A stretch of 34,588 nucleotides of DNA from the NCBI GenBank assembly GCA_022843385.1, contig JALHNT010000004.1:172607-207194 (forward strand). The letters are read 5' to 3'. The DNA comes from Anaerolineae bacterium. GTDB lineage: Bacteria; Chloroflexota; Anaerolineae; Aggregatilineales; Phototrophicaceae. Made by a program: the position numbers and the translations under genes. This document shows, piece by piece, positions 1 to 8,824 of this stretch (its first letter is position 1; every line of letters begins with the position of its first letter). Below the pieces are notes generated by a model that worked only from the letters and a program-made list of their open reading frames with translations, was not told the origin of the DNA and did no database searches.

Positions 1-3000
1 GTGCGCCATCGAAGGCTTCCGGCACCAGACGGGCGTTCTGTGGCAGCTCATATTCCTCTTCCTGCCGGCGCTCGTAGCGCACATAAACGATGTGGCCCTC
101 GATATGCACCAGGCCGTGCATCTTGGCGAGGATTTTGTCTTCGCCGCCGACTTCCTGGGCGATGACATCGCCTTCCTTAACTTCGGCCTCGTCCTCGACA
201 TGAATATCCCATCCAACCGGGATTTCATGCTGTTCGCTGAAGGCTTCGCTGTCGATGACGCTGGCGATACGCACGCCATCACGTTTGCTCAGGCGCAGTG
301 TGCCGCTGATGTCGGTGACGACGGCTTCACCCTTTGGCTTCTTGCGCGCTTCGAACAGCTCTTCAACGCGCGGGAGACCGCTGGTGATGTCGCCTGCGGC
401 CTGGGCCGTACCACCGCTGTGGAAGGTGCGGAGCGTCAACTGCGTACCAGGTTCACCGATGGACTGGGCGGCCACAATGCCGACGGCAGCACCGATTTCC
501 ACCATGTCACCGCGACCCAGGTCGCGACCATAGCACAGCGCACAGATGCCGTGAATGAGCGCACAGGTCATTGGGCTGCGGACATGCACCTTGTCGATCT
601 TGGGCGTGTTTTGCAGGCGCTCGCTGACTTCTTCGTCAATCATGGCGTTGCGAGCGACGATCAGATCGCCAGTATCGGGATCGAAGTGATCGCTGGCGGC
701 GCAGCGCCCGATGATGCGTTCGTATAATGTCTGACCCGCGATGTCGTCGGCGCGACGAATCCACAGCCCGGCGTCGGTGCCGCAGTCCATACGATTGACG
801 ATGACATCCTGCGCCACATCCACCAACCGGCGGGTGAGATAACCGGCATCGGCGGTACGAAGCGCCGTATCGGCCAGACCTTTACGCGCACCATGCGTCG
901 AGATGAAGTATTCCAGCGCCGTCAGCCCTTCGCGGAAGTGACTGCGGATCGGAAGGTCGATGATGCGACCCGATGGGTCAGCCATCAGACCGCGCATACC
1001 AGCCAACTGAGTGATTGGGCCGAAACCGCCTTTGGTCGAGCCAGAGATCGCCATGATGGCGATGGGACCATAGGGATCGAGCGCCTGCTTAATCATATCT
1101 TGCAAGCGATCTTTGGCGCGCGTCCACTCATCAATCGTGATCTGATAGCGTTCGTCTTCGGTCAACAACCCACGACGGAAATCGCGTTCAGCGCGATCAA
1201 CCACGCCTTCTGCCTGTGACAGCACATCGCGGCGCTCATCCGGCACCGTCAGGTCAGAGACGGCGATGGTCGTGCCAGAGATGGTGGCATAGTGGAAGCC
1301 GAGATTCTTGATGGCATCAACGACATCGGTCGTGCGTTCGCCACCGATGCGCTGGTAGGACTTGGCAACCAGATCCTGGAGCTGCTTCTTGCCCATCGTC
1401 TCCTGCACATAGCGCAGTTCATCGGGCAGGATTCGGTTGAAGATGGCGCGCCCAACCGTGGTGGGTTCTGGCTCATCTTGAGGCGAACGGTCGTCATATA
1501 CGTTGCCCAGCAGGATGCCGGTATGCAAATCAACGATGCCCATATTGTAGAGGTACTCGACCTCGTCCATATCGACCACCTTGCGGCGTTCGTTGAGGTT
1601 GCAGATGGCGAGCCTGTCGCCATAGTCTTTCTTCTTCTTCATCAGCTTCCGCATCTCGATGGTGTTGGCGAGGAAGCAGTCAACTTCGCCCTCCATCACG
1701 GCGCGGATGGTGCGGTCAATCGCCTTTTCGGTGACTTTGGCGCGACCATTTTCATCAATCTCGATGCTATCTTCGAACAGCACCACGCCTGGCAGCGGAT
1801 TCTGTTGGAGGAAGTAGTAGCCATTGGAGCGATAGGCGACGCCGATCTTCTTTGTTCCATCCAACGCGCTCACCATGCGGAATTCATCAGCGCGTTCCTT
1901 GAGGGCGATGATTTCCACCGTTGGGTCCATCGTCAGATAGTAATTCCCCAGCACCATATCCTTAGACGGGCCGACGATGGGCTGACCATCGGCTGGCTTG
2001 AGCAGGTTCTTGGTGCTGAGCATCAGATCACGCGCTTCCTGAACGGCTTTATCGCTCAGTGGGACGTGAACCGCCATCTGGTCGCCGTCGAAGTCGGCAT
2101 TGAAGGCCGAACAGACCAGCGGGTGAATCTGGATGGCTTTGCCTTCGACCAACTGCGGCTCGAAAGCCTGGATACCCAGCCGGTGCAGGGTAGGAGCGCG
2201 GTTGAGCAGAACAGGACGTTCCTTGATGACCTCTTCCAGCACTTCCCAGACTTCGGGCTTCTCGCGCTCGATAATGCGCTTGGCACCCTTAACATTGCTG
2301 GCGTAGTTGTAACGAACCAGCCGGCTGATGACGAACGGGCGATAGAGTTCCAGCGCCATCGTCTTGGGCAGGCCGCACTGGTGCAGCTTGAGCTTGGGGC
2401 CGATCACGATGACCGAACGTCCAGAGTAGTCTACGCGCTTGCCTAGCAGGTTGCGGCGGAAGCGCCCCTTCTTGCCTTTGAGCATATCGCTCAGAGACTT
2501 CAGCTCACGGCGACCGCGACGGCTGAGGGCTTTGCCACGCTGGCTGTTGTCGATCAGGCTGTCCACCGCTTCCTGAAGCATACGCTTTTCGTTGCGGACG
2601 ATGACATCCGGCGCACCCAGCTCCAGCAGATGCTTGAGGCGGTTATTGCGGTTGATGACGCGGCGATACAGGTCATTCAGATCGCTGGTGGCGAACCGTC
2701 CGCCATCCAACTGCACCATCGGCCGCAGATCGGGTGGGATGACCGGCAGCACTGTCAGGATCATCCATTCGGGACGGTTGTTGCTCTTTCGCAGGCTTTC
2801 GACCACGCGCAGACGCTTGGTGGCCTTCTTCTTGCGCTGTTTAGAGCGGGTGTTGCGGACTTCGTGCCACAGTTCCACCGCCAGCTTATCCATGTTCATC
2901 GTCTGGAGGATGTCATAGAAGGCTTCAGCGCCCATATCCGCCTGGAAGACCTGTCCATAACGGGCACGCAGTTCACGGTAGCGCGGTTCCGGCAGGAATT

Positions 3001-3973
3001 GCAGGATGTGCAAATCCTGAAGCTCCTGACGCGCTTTCTCAGCGGCCTGGCGCACTTGCAACATCCGCGAGTCCAGCTCGGAACGATGTTCATCAATCGT
3101 TTGGGCGGCATCCGACGAGATCGCATCGACTTCGCGATCCAGCTTGTTCAATTCGTCCTGACGCATGTCTTCGACTTCGGATTGCAAATCGCTCAGGTAG
3201 CCATTCACGATGCTCTGCATCCGCGTGAGGCTTTCGTTGGTGATCTGTTCGCCACGCGCCACGATAACAGCCTTAGCCGACGGTAGGTCAACATCAGCGG
3301 GCGCATTTTGCCCCATCAGTGACTCCAACCGCGACTGGACGTTTTGGGCTTCCGCCATGATCTGATCGCTCAGACGGCTGATCTCGTTGTCGAAATGACT
3401 CTGAATGCCCTGGACGCGCTCTTCAAACTGGCCGAGTGTGGTGTCGCGCTGCTGACGGATACTCTCCATCTGTTCTTCGATGTCGCCACCGAGCAGCATT
3501 TCCTTCTGTGATAATTCCTTCTCGATGCGCGCCAGCGCCTTCTGCCGGGCATCTTCATCCACTTTGGTGATGACGTACTGGGCAAAATACAGGACGCGAT
3601 CCAGGTTGCGGCGGCTGATATCGAGCAGCAGACCGAGATAGCTGGGAACACGACGGGTATACCAGACGTGGGCGACGGGCGCGGCTAACTCGATGTGACC
3701 CATACGTTCACGCCGTACCGACGCACGGGTTACTTCAACACCGCACTTGTCACACACAATACCCCGATAACGAACGTTCTTGTACTTGCCGCAATAGCAC
3801 TGCCAGTCCTTGGTGGGGCCGAAGATGGCTTCACAAAAGAGACCGTCTTTTTCAGGGCGCAGGCGGCGGTAGTTGATGGTCTCCGGTTTGGTCACTTCGC
3901 CGTACGACCACGAGCGAATGTGTTCCGGTGAAGCCAAGCTGATCCGCAGTGCGCTGAAATCCTTTGCTTCCAA
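1..3973 (-). CDS. rpoC: DNA-directed RNA polymerase subunit beta' (3'-truncated by window edge)
   Basis: This is the catalytic beta' subunit of RNA polymerase. The frame is open from a TTG at 3973-3971 to the window edge, about 1324 residues, so the C-terminus lies outside. AGAGGAG at 3981-3987 sits 7 nt before the TTG, and no other start is available in frame. The N-terminus is textbook beta': [20 protein letters not shown], then the zinc-ribbon cysteines C59, C61, C74 and C77, then [10 protein letters not shown]. The Mg-binding loop NADFDGD is at residues 625-631 (codons near 2081-2101); in E. coli it is near 460. The difference is explained by an extra segment at about residues 140-320 rich in Glu, Gln, Arg and Leu with heptad-like spacing, i.e. 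a long coiled-coil insert in the clamp. rpoB, the usual upstream neighbour, is absent: the next gene is divergent and foreign-looking. Confidence 0.97.
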   Translation of the reverse strand, partial: MEAKDFSALRISLASPEHIRSWSYGEVTKPETINYRRLRPEKDGLFCEAIFGPTKDWQCYCGKYKNVRYRGIVCDKCGVEVTRASVRRERMGHIELAAPVAHVWYTRRVPSYLGLLLDISRRNLDRVLYFAQYVITKVDEDARQKALARIEKELSQKEMLLGGDIEEQMESIRQQRDTTLGQFEERVQGIQSHFDNEISRLSDQIMAEAQNVQSRLESLMGQNAPADVDLPSAKAVIVARGEQITNESLTRMQSIVNGYLSDLQSEVEDMRQDELNKLDREVDAISSDAAQTIDEHRSELDSRMLQVRQAAEKARQELQDLHILQFLPEPRYRELRARYGQVFQADMGAEAFYDILQTMNMDKLAVELWHEVRNTRSKQRKKKATKRLRVVESLRKSNNRPEWMILTVLPVIPPDLRPMVQLDGGRFATSDLNDLYRRVINRNNRLKHLLELGAPDVIVRNEKRMLQEAVDSLIDNSQRGKALSRRGRRELKSLSDMLKGKKGRFRRNLLGKRVDYSGRSVIVIGPKLKLHQCGLPKTMALELYRPFVISRLVRYNYASNVKGAKRIIEREKPEVWEVLEEVIKERPVLLNRAPTLHRLGIQAFEPQLVEGKAIQIHPLVCSAFNADFDGDQMAVHVPLSDKAVQEARDLMLSTKNLLKPADGQPIVGPSKDMVLGNYYLTMDPTVEIIALKERADEFRMVSALDGTKKIGVAYRSNGYYFLQQNPLPGVVLFEDSIEIDENGRAKVTEKAIDRTIRAVMEGEVDCFLANTIEMRKLMKKKKDYGDRLAICNLNERRKVVDMDEVEYLYNMGIVDLHTGILLGNVYDDRSPQDEPEPTTVGRAIFNRILPDELRYVQETMGKKQLQDLVAKSYQRIGGERTTDVVDAIKNLGFHYATISGTTIAVSDLTVPDERRDVLSQAEGVVDRAERDFRRGLLTEDERYQITIDEWTRAKDRLQDMIKQALDPYGPIAIMAISGSTKGGFGPITQLAGMRGLMADPSGRIIDLPIRSHFREGLTALEYFISTHGARKGLADTALRTADAGYLTRRLVDVAQDVIVNRMDCGTDAGLWIRRADDIAGQTLYERIIGRCAASDHFDPDTGDLIVARNAMIDEEVSERLQNTPKIDKVHVRSPMTCALIHGICALCYGRDLGRGDMVEIGAAVGIVAAQSIGEPGTQLTLRTFHSGGTAQAAGDITSGLPRVEELFEARKKPKGEAVVTDISGTLRLSKRDGVRIASVIDSEAFSEQHEIPVGWDIHVEDEAEVKEGDVIAQEVGGEDKILAKMHGLVHIEGHIVYVRYERRQEEEYELPQNARLVPEAFDGA

Positions 3974-4020
3974 GTGGTTGCTCCTCTGCGCTAAACCGAA
4001 CGAGGGTGAGGGTGATTCGT

Positions 4021-4061
4021 TGCATGCAAAGACAGCCATGAAAACAAGCCTCAGGCTGTCC
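4021..4061 (-). promoter_or_regulatory. Inverted repeats in the rpoC leader
   Basis: Inside the predicted rpoC 5' leader there is a 7-bp stem, GACAGCC at 4032-4038 against GGCTGTC at 4055-4061, with a 16-nt loop. Next to it is a perfect palindrome TTGCATGCAA at 4021-4030. Both could shape the leader RNA or bind a protein. No U-tract follows, so this is not a terminator. The role is unknown. Confidence 0.3.
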
Positions 4062-4097
4062 GGGTGATTTTGGGTATGAAATTATCGGTAATCGCTC

Positions 4098-4126
4098 ATT
4101 ATATGAATATTCAGGCATGAAGTCAA
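4098..4126 (-). promoter_or_regulatory. Near-consensus sigma70-type promoter of rpoC
   Basis: On the minus strand TTGACT (4126-4121) is followed by a 17-nt spacer and a perfect TATAAT (4103-4098). Transcription should start near 4091, giving a leader of about 118 nt before the TTG start of rpoC. This fits rpoC being transcribed on its own, without rpoB upstream. Confidence 0.8.
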
Positions 4127-4223
4127 TACGCGAAAGCGAAGAAAAGTAATTGTATGCTCTGTCTCCTACACGTCTTGGGACATGAAATGTTTTGATATCC
4201 TTCTTGGGATTTTAGGTGTTTTG

Positions 4224-4254
4224 TTATCCAGGATAAAGCAGGGTGTGTTATACT
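4224..4254 (+). promoter_or_regulatory. Possible promoter with operator-like palindrome before the ATPase gene
   Basis: TATACT at 4249-4254 is a plausible -10 box about 60 nt upstream of the gene at 4315. The place where a -35 box would fall (about 4226-4231) has poor -35 sequence but lies inside a perfect palindrome, TTATCC-A-GGATAA at 4224-4236. A looser ATCC/GGAT pair sits one step upstream at 4197-4210. The layout would suit a regulator that blocks or recruits polymerase. The promoter call is weak. Confidence 0.35.
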
Positions 4255-4314
4255 TGTTCGATAGAGTTGTTTATCAATCGTGATACTTATTAGTTCAAGG
4301 AAGAATAATTGACA

Positions 4315-6666
4315 ATGAAAAAGGCATTCTATGCATACCCATCACAATACCCCTCAATTGTCTACTCAATACAAAATGCGATTCACTTAATCAATAATTC
4401 AGGATTCGAAATTCGTGCCCGTGATTGGCAAACACTCTCAAGCGGCGGAAAATTTATTCTGGATGAGGTTTGCGGTGAAATAGACGACTCTGATGTTTTC
4501 TTGTGCGACCTTACATACATCAATGCTAATGTACTATTTGAATTGGGTTATGCTATTGCAAACAACAAGAGAATATGGATATCGATCAACAAAGACTTGC
4601 ATGATAAGGAGAAGTTGTATGAAGAACTAGGTCTTCTAACCACCATTGGATATTGTGGATATCACAATGAACGTGATTTGAGTGGATATTTCCTAAATGA
4701 GCAACCGTACAATGATATAAGCAATACGCTGTTCAACAAGAAGATGAGATCAAGTAAGCGATTTAGCAAGTCCCCTAAGGTGCTTTACTTAAAAGCTGCG
4801 AAGAACACACGTGAATCAAGCGAATTGACACGCCTTCTTCTTAAGTCTGGCGTTCCTTTGGTTACTGATGATCCTTTAGAAACACACAGTCGCCCATTGG
4901 AAGAATACATTGATATTTTAAGCAGCTCTTTTGGTTTGATAGCTCATTTCTCTTCAGGTGATCAAGACGCCCGCAGCGCGAAATATTCCTTGATATGCGG
5001 AATCGGCTATGGGTTAAGCATAAAGCCTCTAATGCTTGCTCATGCTCCGTACAAACCTGCAATCGATTATCGAGATTTGATGTTTGTTCATCAAAATCCC
5101 AAACAGTGCTTAGATCACGTTGATGTTTGGCTGATTGAAATCAAGGATCAGTTTGGAAAATATAAGAAGCGTTTTGATGAGTTTCAAAAGAAACAGAGCG
5201 CACTCGAAGCATTAAACCGAATAAACCTTGGAGAATACGAAGCTGAAGGGGAAAAAGAACAACTAAGCAAGTATTTTCTTCGCACTGCAGCATTTAATGC
5301 AGCATTACAAACAACGAATTACATGATTTTTGTTGGACGGAAAGGTAGTGGAAAGACTGCCAACTTTTATCAAATTGCACAGGAACTAGTACAAAACAGC
5401 TCTTTGGCAACCCAGGTCTGCTTGATAAAGCCAGTGCATTATGACATTGAAGGCGTATTTCAGCTTTTCAATTTAGTATTTGGTAGAGCAGAAAAGGGGC
5501 ATTTGATAGAGAGTTTATGGAAATACTTGATCTATACAGAATTAGCGCTTGACAGTTATAAGACCATTATCTCAAAGCCTCAGGCTATGTTATCGCCAAT
5601 AGAAGTGCAATTTGTGAACTATGTAAGCTGCCATGAGTTCCTCTTGGCAGATTTTACTGTCCGCATGGAACACGCGATAAAGGATTTATGTCAAATTGAT
5701 TTGTCTAATTCAATTGTCGAGCATCGTCAAAAAGTCAGTGAAATCTTGCATAATCAAGTTATATCTCAATTGCGAATTATGTTGGGAAATATATTGTCTG
5801 ATAAAGAGAAAGTGTTCATCTTGATCGATAATTTAGACAAAGCCTGGCAAAAGCGCGATGAACTTTCCACACTATCTGAGTTTTTATTTGGTTTGTTGAA
5901 GATTGGTGAACGAATCTCAGTAGAATTTCATCAAAGCGACTCTAGAAAAAAGAAAGTCGATTTGGTGATTCTTGTGTTTATTCGAGGGGACATTTTCTCA
6001 TATATCCCTCCAAATGCACGTGAAAGAGATAAGCTGAAATCAATTCCCATTATTTGGAATAATCCCCAAATCCTGTTGAGGGTGATCGAAGAACGATTTC
6101 GAAATTCTCTCAATGGTATTGAAACATCTGAAGAGATATGGAGCAACTATTTCCCGGAAGATATCGATGGTGTACCAGTAAAGGAATTCATCATAGATCA
6201 TATTCTCCCTAGACCTCGTGATATAATATTCTTGTGTAAACAGGCATTATATCATGCGATCAATCATGGTCATTCACGAATTGAGAAGGAAGATTTACTT
6301 CTAGCTGTGCAAGACTATTCCTACCATGGCTGGGTAACTCTTCTGGCAGAAACTGAAACTCAGTTTCCAGGAATAGATAAGTTCTTGGATCTGCTGACAA
6401 AAGAATCTGCCATTCTCTCTCGTGTAGAAATTGAAAGCTTCATAGAAGAGGCTGGAATATCAAAGAGAAAATTTGACGAAATAGTTGATTTGCTCTGCGA
6501 AGCTGGATTTCTTGGCTTGGAGTGTGATCTAAATCAGTTTGTTTTTATCTATGATGATCGATTGAAACAAAGACGCATTCAGGCAAGAAAAGTATCGAAA
6601 CAAACAAATCAAGAGAGGTTCAAAATCAATACTCCCTTTCATTCATATCTAGAGTTAAAAGCCTGA
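4315..6666 (+). CDS. Tandem TIR/deoxyribosyltransferase-like domains fused to a P-loop ATPase; candidate defence protein
   Basis: 783 residues from ATG 4315. A TTG two codons earlier (4309) is possible, but AAGGAAG at 4297-4303 is better spaced for the ATG. Domain 1 (about 1-120) has the Rossmann-type motif CDLTYINANVLFELGYA, shared by TIR-like and nucleoside 2-deoxyribosyltransferase-like proteins, with the expected catalytic Glu at 76. Domain 2 (about 153-275) repeats the pattern, but the matching position is Gly229. The ATPase has Walker A GRKGSGKT (341-348), Walker B VFILIDNLDKAW (500-511), a possible sensor strand at 550-560, an RPRD motif at 633-636 and a C-terminal winged-helix-like region (about 684-760). 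The ATPase resembles the family called Sll1717 and, more loosely, STAND/KAP NTPases. The gene is AT-rich (around 40% G+C by eye against the high 50s around it), stands alone and is divergent from rpoC, which suggests horizontal transfer. An immune role is inference. Confidence 0.8.
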   Translation: MKKAFYAYPSQYPSIVYSIQNAIHLINNSGFEIRARDWQTLSSGGKFILDEVCGEIDDSDVFLCDLTYINANVLFELGYAIANNKRIWISINKDLHDKEKLYEELGLLTTIGYCGYHNERDLSGYFLNEQPYNDISNTLFNKKMRSSKRFSKSPKVLYLKAAKNTRESSELTRLLLKSGVPLVTDDPLETHSRPLEEYIDILSSSFGLIAHFSSGDQDARSAKYSLICGIGYGLSIKPLMLAHAPYKPAIDYRDLMFVHQNPKQCLDHVDVWLIEIKDQFGKYKKRFDEFQKKQSALEALNRINLGEYEAEGEKEQLSKYFLRTAAFNAALQTTNYMIFVGRKGSGKTANFYQIAQELVQNSSLATQVCLIKPVHYDIEGVFQLFNLVFGRAEKGHLIESLWKYLIYTELALDSYKTIISKPQAMLSPIEVQFVNYVSCHEFLLADFTVRMEHAIKDLCQIDLSNSIVEHRQKVSEILHNQVISQLRIMLGNILSDKEKVFILIDNLDKAWQKRDELSTLSEFLFGLLKIGERISVEFHQSDSRKKKVDLVILVFIRGDIFSYIPPNARERDKLKSIPIIWNNPQILLRVIEERFRNSLNGIETSEEIWSNYFPEDIDGVPVKEFIIDHILPRPRDIIFLCKQALYHAINHGHSRIEKEDLLLAVQDYSYHGWVTLLAETETQFPGIDKFLDLLTKESAILSRVEIESFIEEAGISKRKFDEIVDLLCEAGFLGLECDLNQFVFIYDDRLKQRRIQARKVSKQTNQERFKINTPFHSYLELKA

Positions 6667-6880
6667 AGAGAATGACTTCTTGCCGCACCATATCTTGGTA
6701 AAGCTTGTTTGGCACAACCCTTTACCCCCTTCTGTTATGTCTCCCTCACAGCGATTGCTCTGGATCGTGAATCAAATATCTACCTTGACGATTGACGTGT
6801 TTCGTCAAGCAATATGGGTCATGTCCCGGTTTTCGTTTAGTGTTTTGTGTTGAGTGCCTGATCGAGGGTTATTTTACCAT

Positions 6881-7717
6881 CTACTGGAATTGTGCCAATT
6901 TGTCCCGTAAGAAGCCAACGCTGGCAGCGACCTGCGTTTCACTCAGGCTGTGCAAGATCAGTGGGCCGTCGTAAGCAGCCTGGCGGAGCAGGGACAAATA
7001 GCGGTCATAGTCTAGCAGTCCCGTCCCGGCAGCTTCGTGTCCGGCCTCGCCATCTCGACTCAGGTCTTTAGCATGAGCCAGTACAATATCCGACCTTAGC
7101 AGATCGAAGGCGTCATCCAATACCTGCTGCATATGTGGGAGTTGACCACTGTGAAACAGATTGGCTCCATCCATGACGACCTTCAGATGGGGGGAAGCGA
7201 TCTCGTCCAACAAGCGGCGAGCTTTCCTTGCGGTGTCCACGATGTTGGAGACTTCTGGTTCAATGCCTAACGTCACCTCATGGGCTTCGGCAATCACGAC
7301 AGCTTGCTCGACGCAATCGCGCATATCAGCCCAGGCCTGGATGCTGTCGTTGTCTGGATGCCGTCGCCACATATTGTTTGGGTCGCGGCTGCCGGTGCAG
7401 AGCGTGATCAGCCGTGTTCCCATGTCGGCGCAGTGCCGTGCCAGCACACGCAATCGCGCTAATCCGTTTTGTCGTTCTGCCTCATCGGGATGGGCCATAT
7501 TGAATGTGCCAGAGATGGCAGCCATATGTAAACCACGATTATGCAGCGCCTCTCGAATTCGAGTAGTCGTGCTGTCATCCAGATTGTCCGGCAATGTGGG
7601 CAAGCCGGCGCTGCTGAGGTTGAACTGGATCCAGCGCAGGCCATGCTCCTGCACCGTGTCCAGTACGCTTTCCAGATCGGGTCGGCTGAAGGTCTTGGCG
7701 AAGATGCCGATCTCCAC
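6881..7717 (-). CDS. Sugar phosphate isomerase/epimerase-like TIM-barrel protein
   Basis: About 278 residues of the xylose-isomerase-like/AP-endonuclease-2 TIM-barrel superfamily. Typical strand ends are visible: ITLCTG, LGIEPEVSN with a metal-type Glu, VVMDGANLFHSG and IVLAHAKDLSRDG. The preferred start is GTG at 7717-7715, which overlaps the TAG stop of the preceding oxidoreductase by one base (TAGTG) and has a run of G upstream. An ATG at 7753 would add 12 poorly conserved residues. Pairing with a Gfo/Idh/MocA dehydrogenase is a common arrangement for breakdown or epimerisation of inositols and unusual sugars, but the substrate cannot be read from sequence. The 214 bases between its 3' end and the ATPase gene (6667-6880) hold only a 7-bp inverted repeat at 6785-6808 without a U-tract. 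Confidence 0.8.
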   Translation of the reverse strand: MEIGIFAKTFSRPDLESVLDTVQEHGLRWIQFNLSSAGLPTLPDNLDDSTTTRIREALHNRGLHMAAISGTFNMAHPDEAERQNGLARLRVLARHCADMGTRLITLCTGSRDPNNMWRRHPDNDSIQAWADMRDCVEQAVVIAEAHEVTLGIEPEVSNIVDTARKARRLLDEIASPHLKVVMDGANLFHSGQLPHMQQVLDDAFDLLRSDIVLAHAKDLSRDGEAGHEAAGTGLLDYDRYLSLLRQAAYDGPLILHSLSETQVAASVGFLRDKLAQFQ

Positions 7718-8790
7718 TACGGCCCCCCAGTGACATTCGCCAGATTCACCCATGCGCCGGACTCGGCGGAGCGGGCGATGGCTGTCATGGCGCGCATGGT
7801 GGATAGCCCATCCTGGATGGTTGCTCCGTGCTGTGGCGTTCCATTCAGGATGGTATCGGCGAAACCCTCGATCTGTAATTTATAGGTGTAGGCATCCGCA
7901 CCTAACGGGCGCTGATACAGTCCGGTCTTGGTCGAGAAGCATTCGACCTCGCTTGACTTATGAAACCAGGGTAGAAAGACCTTGCCCTTGATGCTCCCGT
8001 GTTCGCCATATACCTGAAACCCTTCTTCCCAATCGCCGCGAATTGCAACGACCAGATCGAGATGCCCCAGGCTATCATCGGCGAACTCGACTGCGATGAA
8101 CCAGGCATGGGCACCGAAGCGTTCCAGCAGCCGCGCCTGCACCTTGCTGATTGTGCCTCCCAACAGTTGAGCGGTATCAATCAGGTGACTGCCATGTGTC
8201 AGCAAATAGTAGCGACGTTTGTCCGCTTTGGGGTTCTCAGATGGACGAACAGATTGCTGGCTCACTTGCATGATGGGCTGAAGGTTGTCGGTCATGCTAT
8301 AGCGATACACCGAGTCGCAGTACCAGGCTTTAAGCGCCATCAACTGACCCAGTTCTTCACGAGCGAATCGCGCTGCGAAAGCGATACCTGGATCAAAGCG
8401 CTTGTTATGACCAATCTGGAAGATCAGTCCGCTTTCCCTGACTTGCTGCGTCAGTGGAATGCACTCATCGATCGTGACCCCCAGCGGCTTTTCGACCAAC
8501 ACATGCTTGCCCGCTGCCAGCGCTTGTTGGGCCAACGGCACATGAAACGCATCGGCAGTGGCAATGATGACTGCATCGACCTGTGGATCAGCCAGCATCG
8601 CCTTATAATCGGTAAAGGTGACGACAGGGCGATGAGTAGCCGCCATCTGTTCCAGCAGATCAGCGGCACGATCACAGACGGCGTAAAGCTCGGCGTTGTG
8701 AGCCTTGCGACAGGCATCGAAGTGGGCGGCCTGGGCTATCGGCCCACAGCCCAGCACGCCGATGCGTAGTTTTCCTTCGGAAGTTGGCAT
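7717..8790 (-). CDS. Gfo/Idh/MocA family NAD(P)-dependent oxidoreductase
   Basis: 357 residues, the usual length for the family. The N-terminal Rossmann domain starts with RIGVLGCGPIAQAAH (dinucleotide-binding GxGxxA-type loop). The family motif VLVEKPLG, whose Lys is catalytic or structural in most members, lies near residue 100. The C-terminal half fits the beta-sheet substrate domain, with a possible active-site region around LLTHGSHLIDTAQLLGG. It likely oxidises or reduces a sugar or cyclitol. It lies 34 nt downstream of prfB in the same orientation and is translationally coupled to the following TIM-barrel gene by a one-base overlap. The exact substrate is unknown. Confidence 0.88.
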   Translation of the reverse strand: MPTSEGKLRIGVLGCGPIAQAAHFDACRKAHNAELYAVCDRAADLLEQMAATHRPVVTFTDYKAMLADPQVDAVIIATADAFHVPLAQQALAAGKHVLVEKPLGVTIDECIPLTQQVRESGLIFQIGHNKRFDPGIAFAARFAREELGQLMALKAWYCDSVYRYSMTDNLQPIMQVSQQSVRPSENPKADKRRYYLLTHGSHLIDTAQLLGGTISKVQARLLERFGAHAWFIAVEFADDSLGHLDLVVAIRGDWEEGFQVYGEHGSIKGKVFLPWFHKSSEVECFSTKTGLYQRPLGADAYTYKLQIEGFADTILNGTPQHGATIQDGLSTMRAMTAIARSAESGAWVNLANVTGGP

Positions 8791-8824
8791 GAGTCAACCG
8801 GTTCGCCGGATGCGGATAAGTTGG

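Noticed and set aside
92..2446. Long plus-strand open frames across 92-727 and 1292-2446
   Set aside because: They are antisense to rpoC, whose minus-strand frame is continuous and carries all beta' motifs; the plus-strand translations resemble no family.
6785..6808. TTGACGA...TCGTCAA inverted repeat as a terminator
   Set aside because: No U-run follows on either strand; a 7-bp repeat alone is weak evidence.
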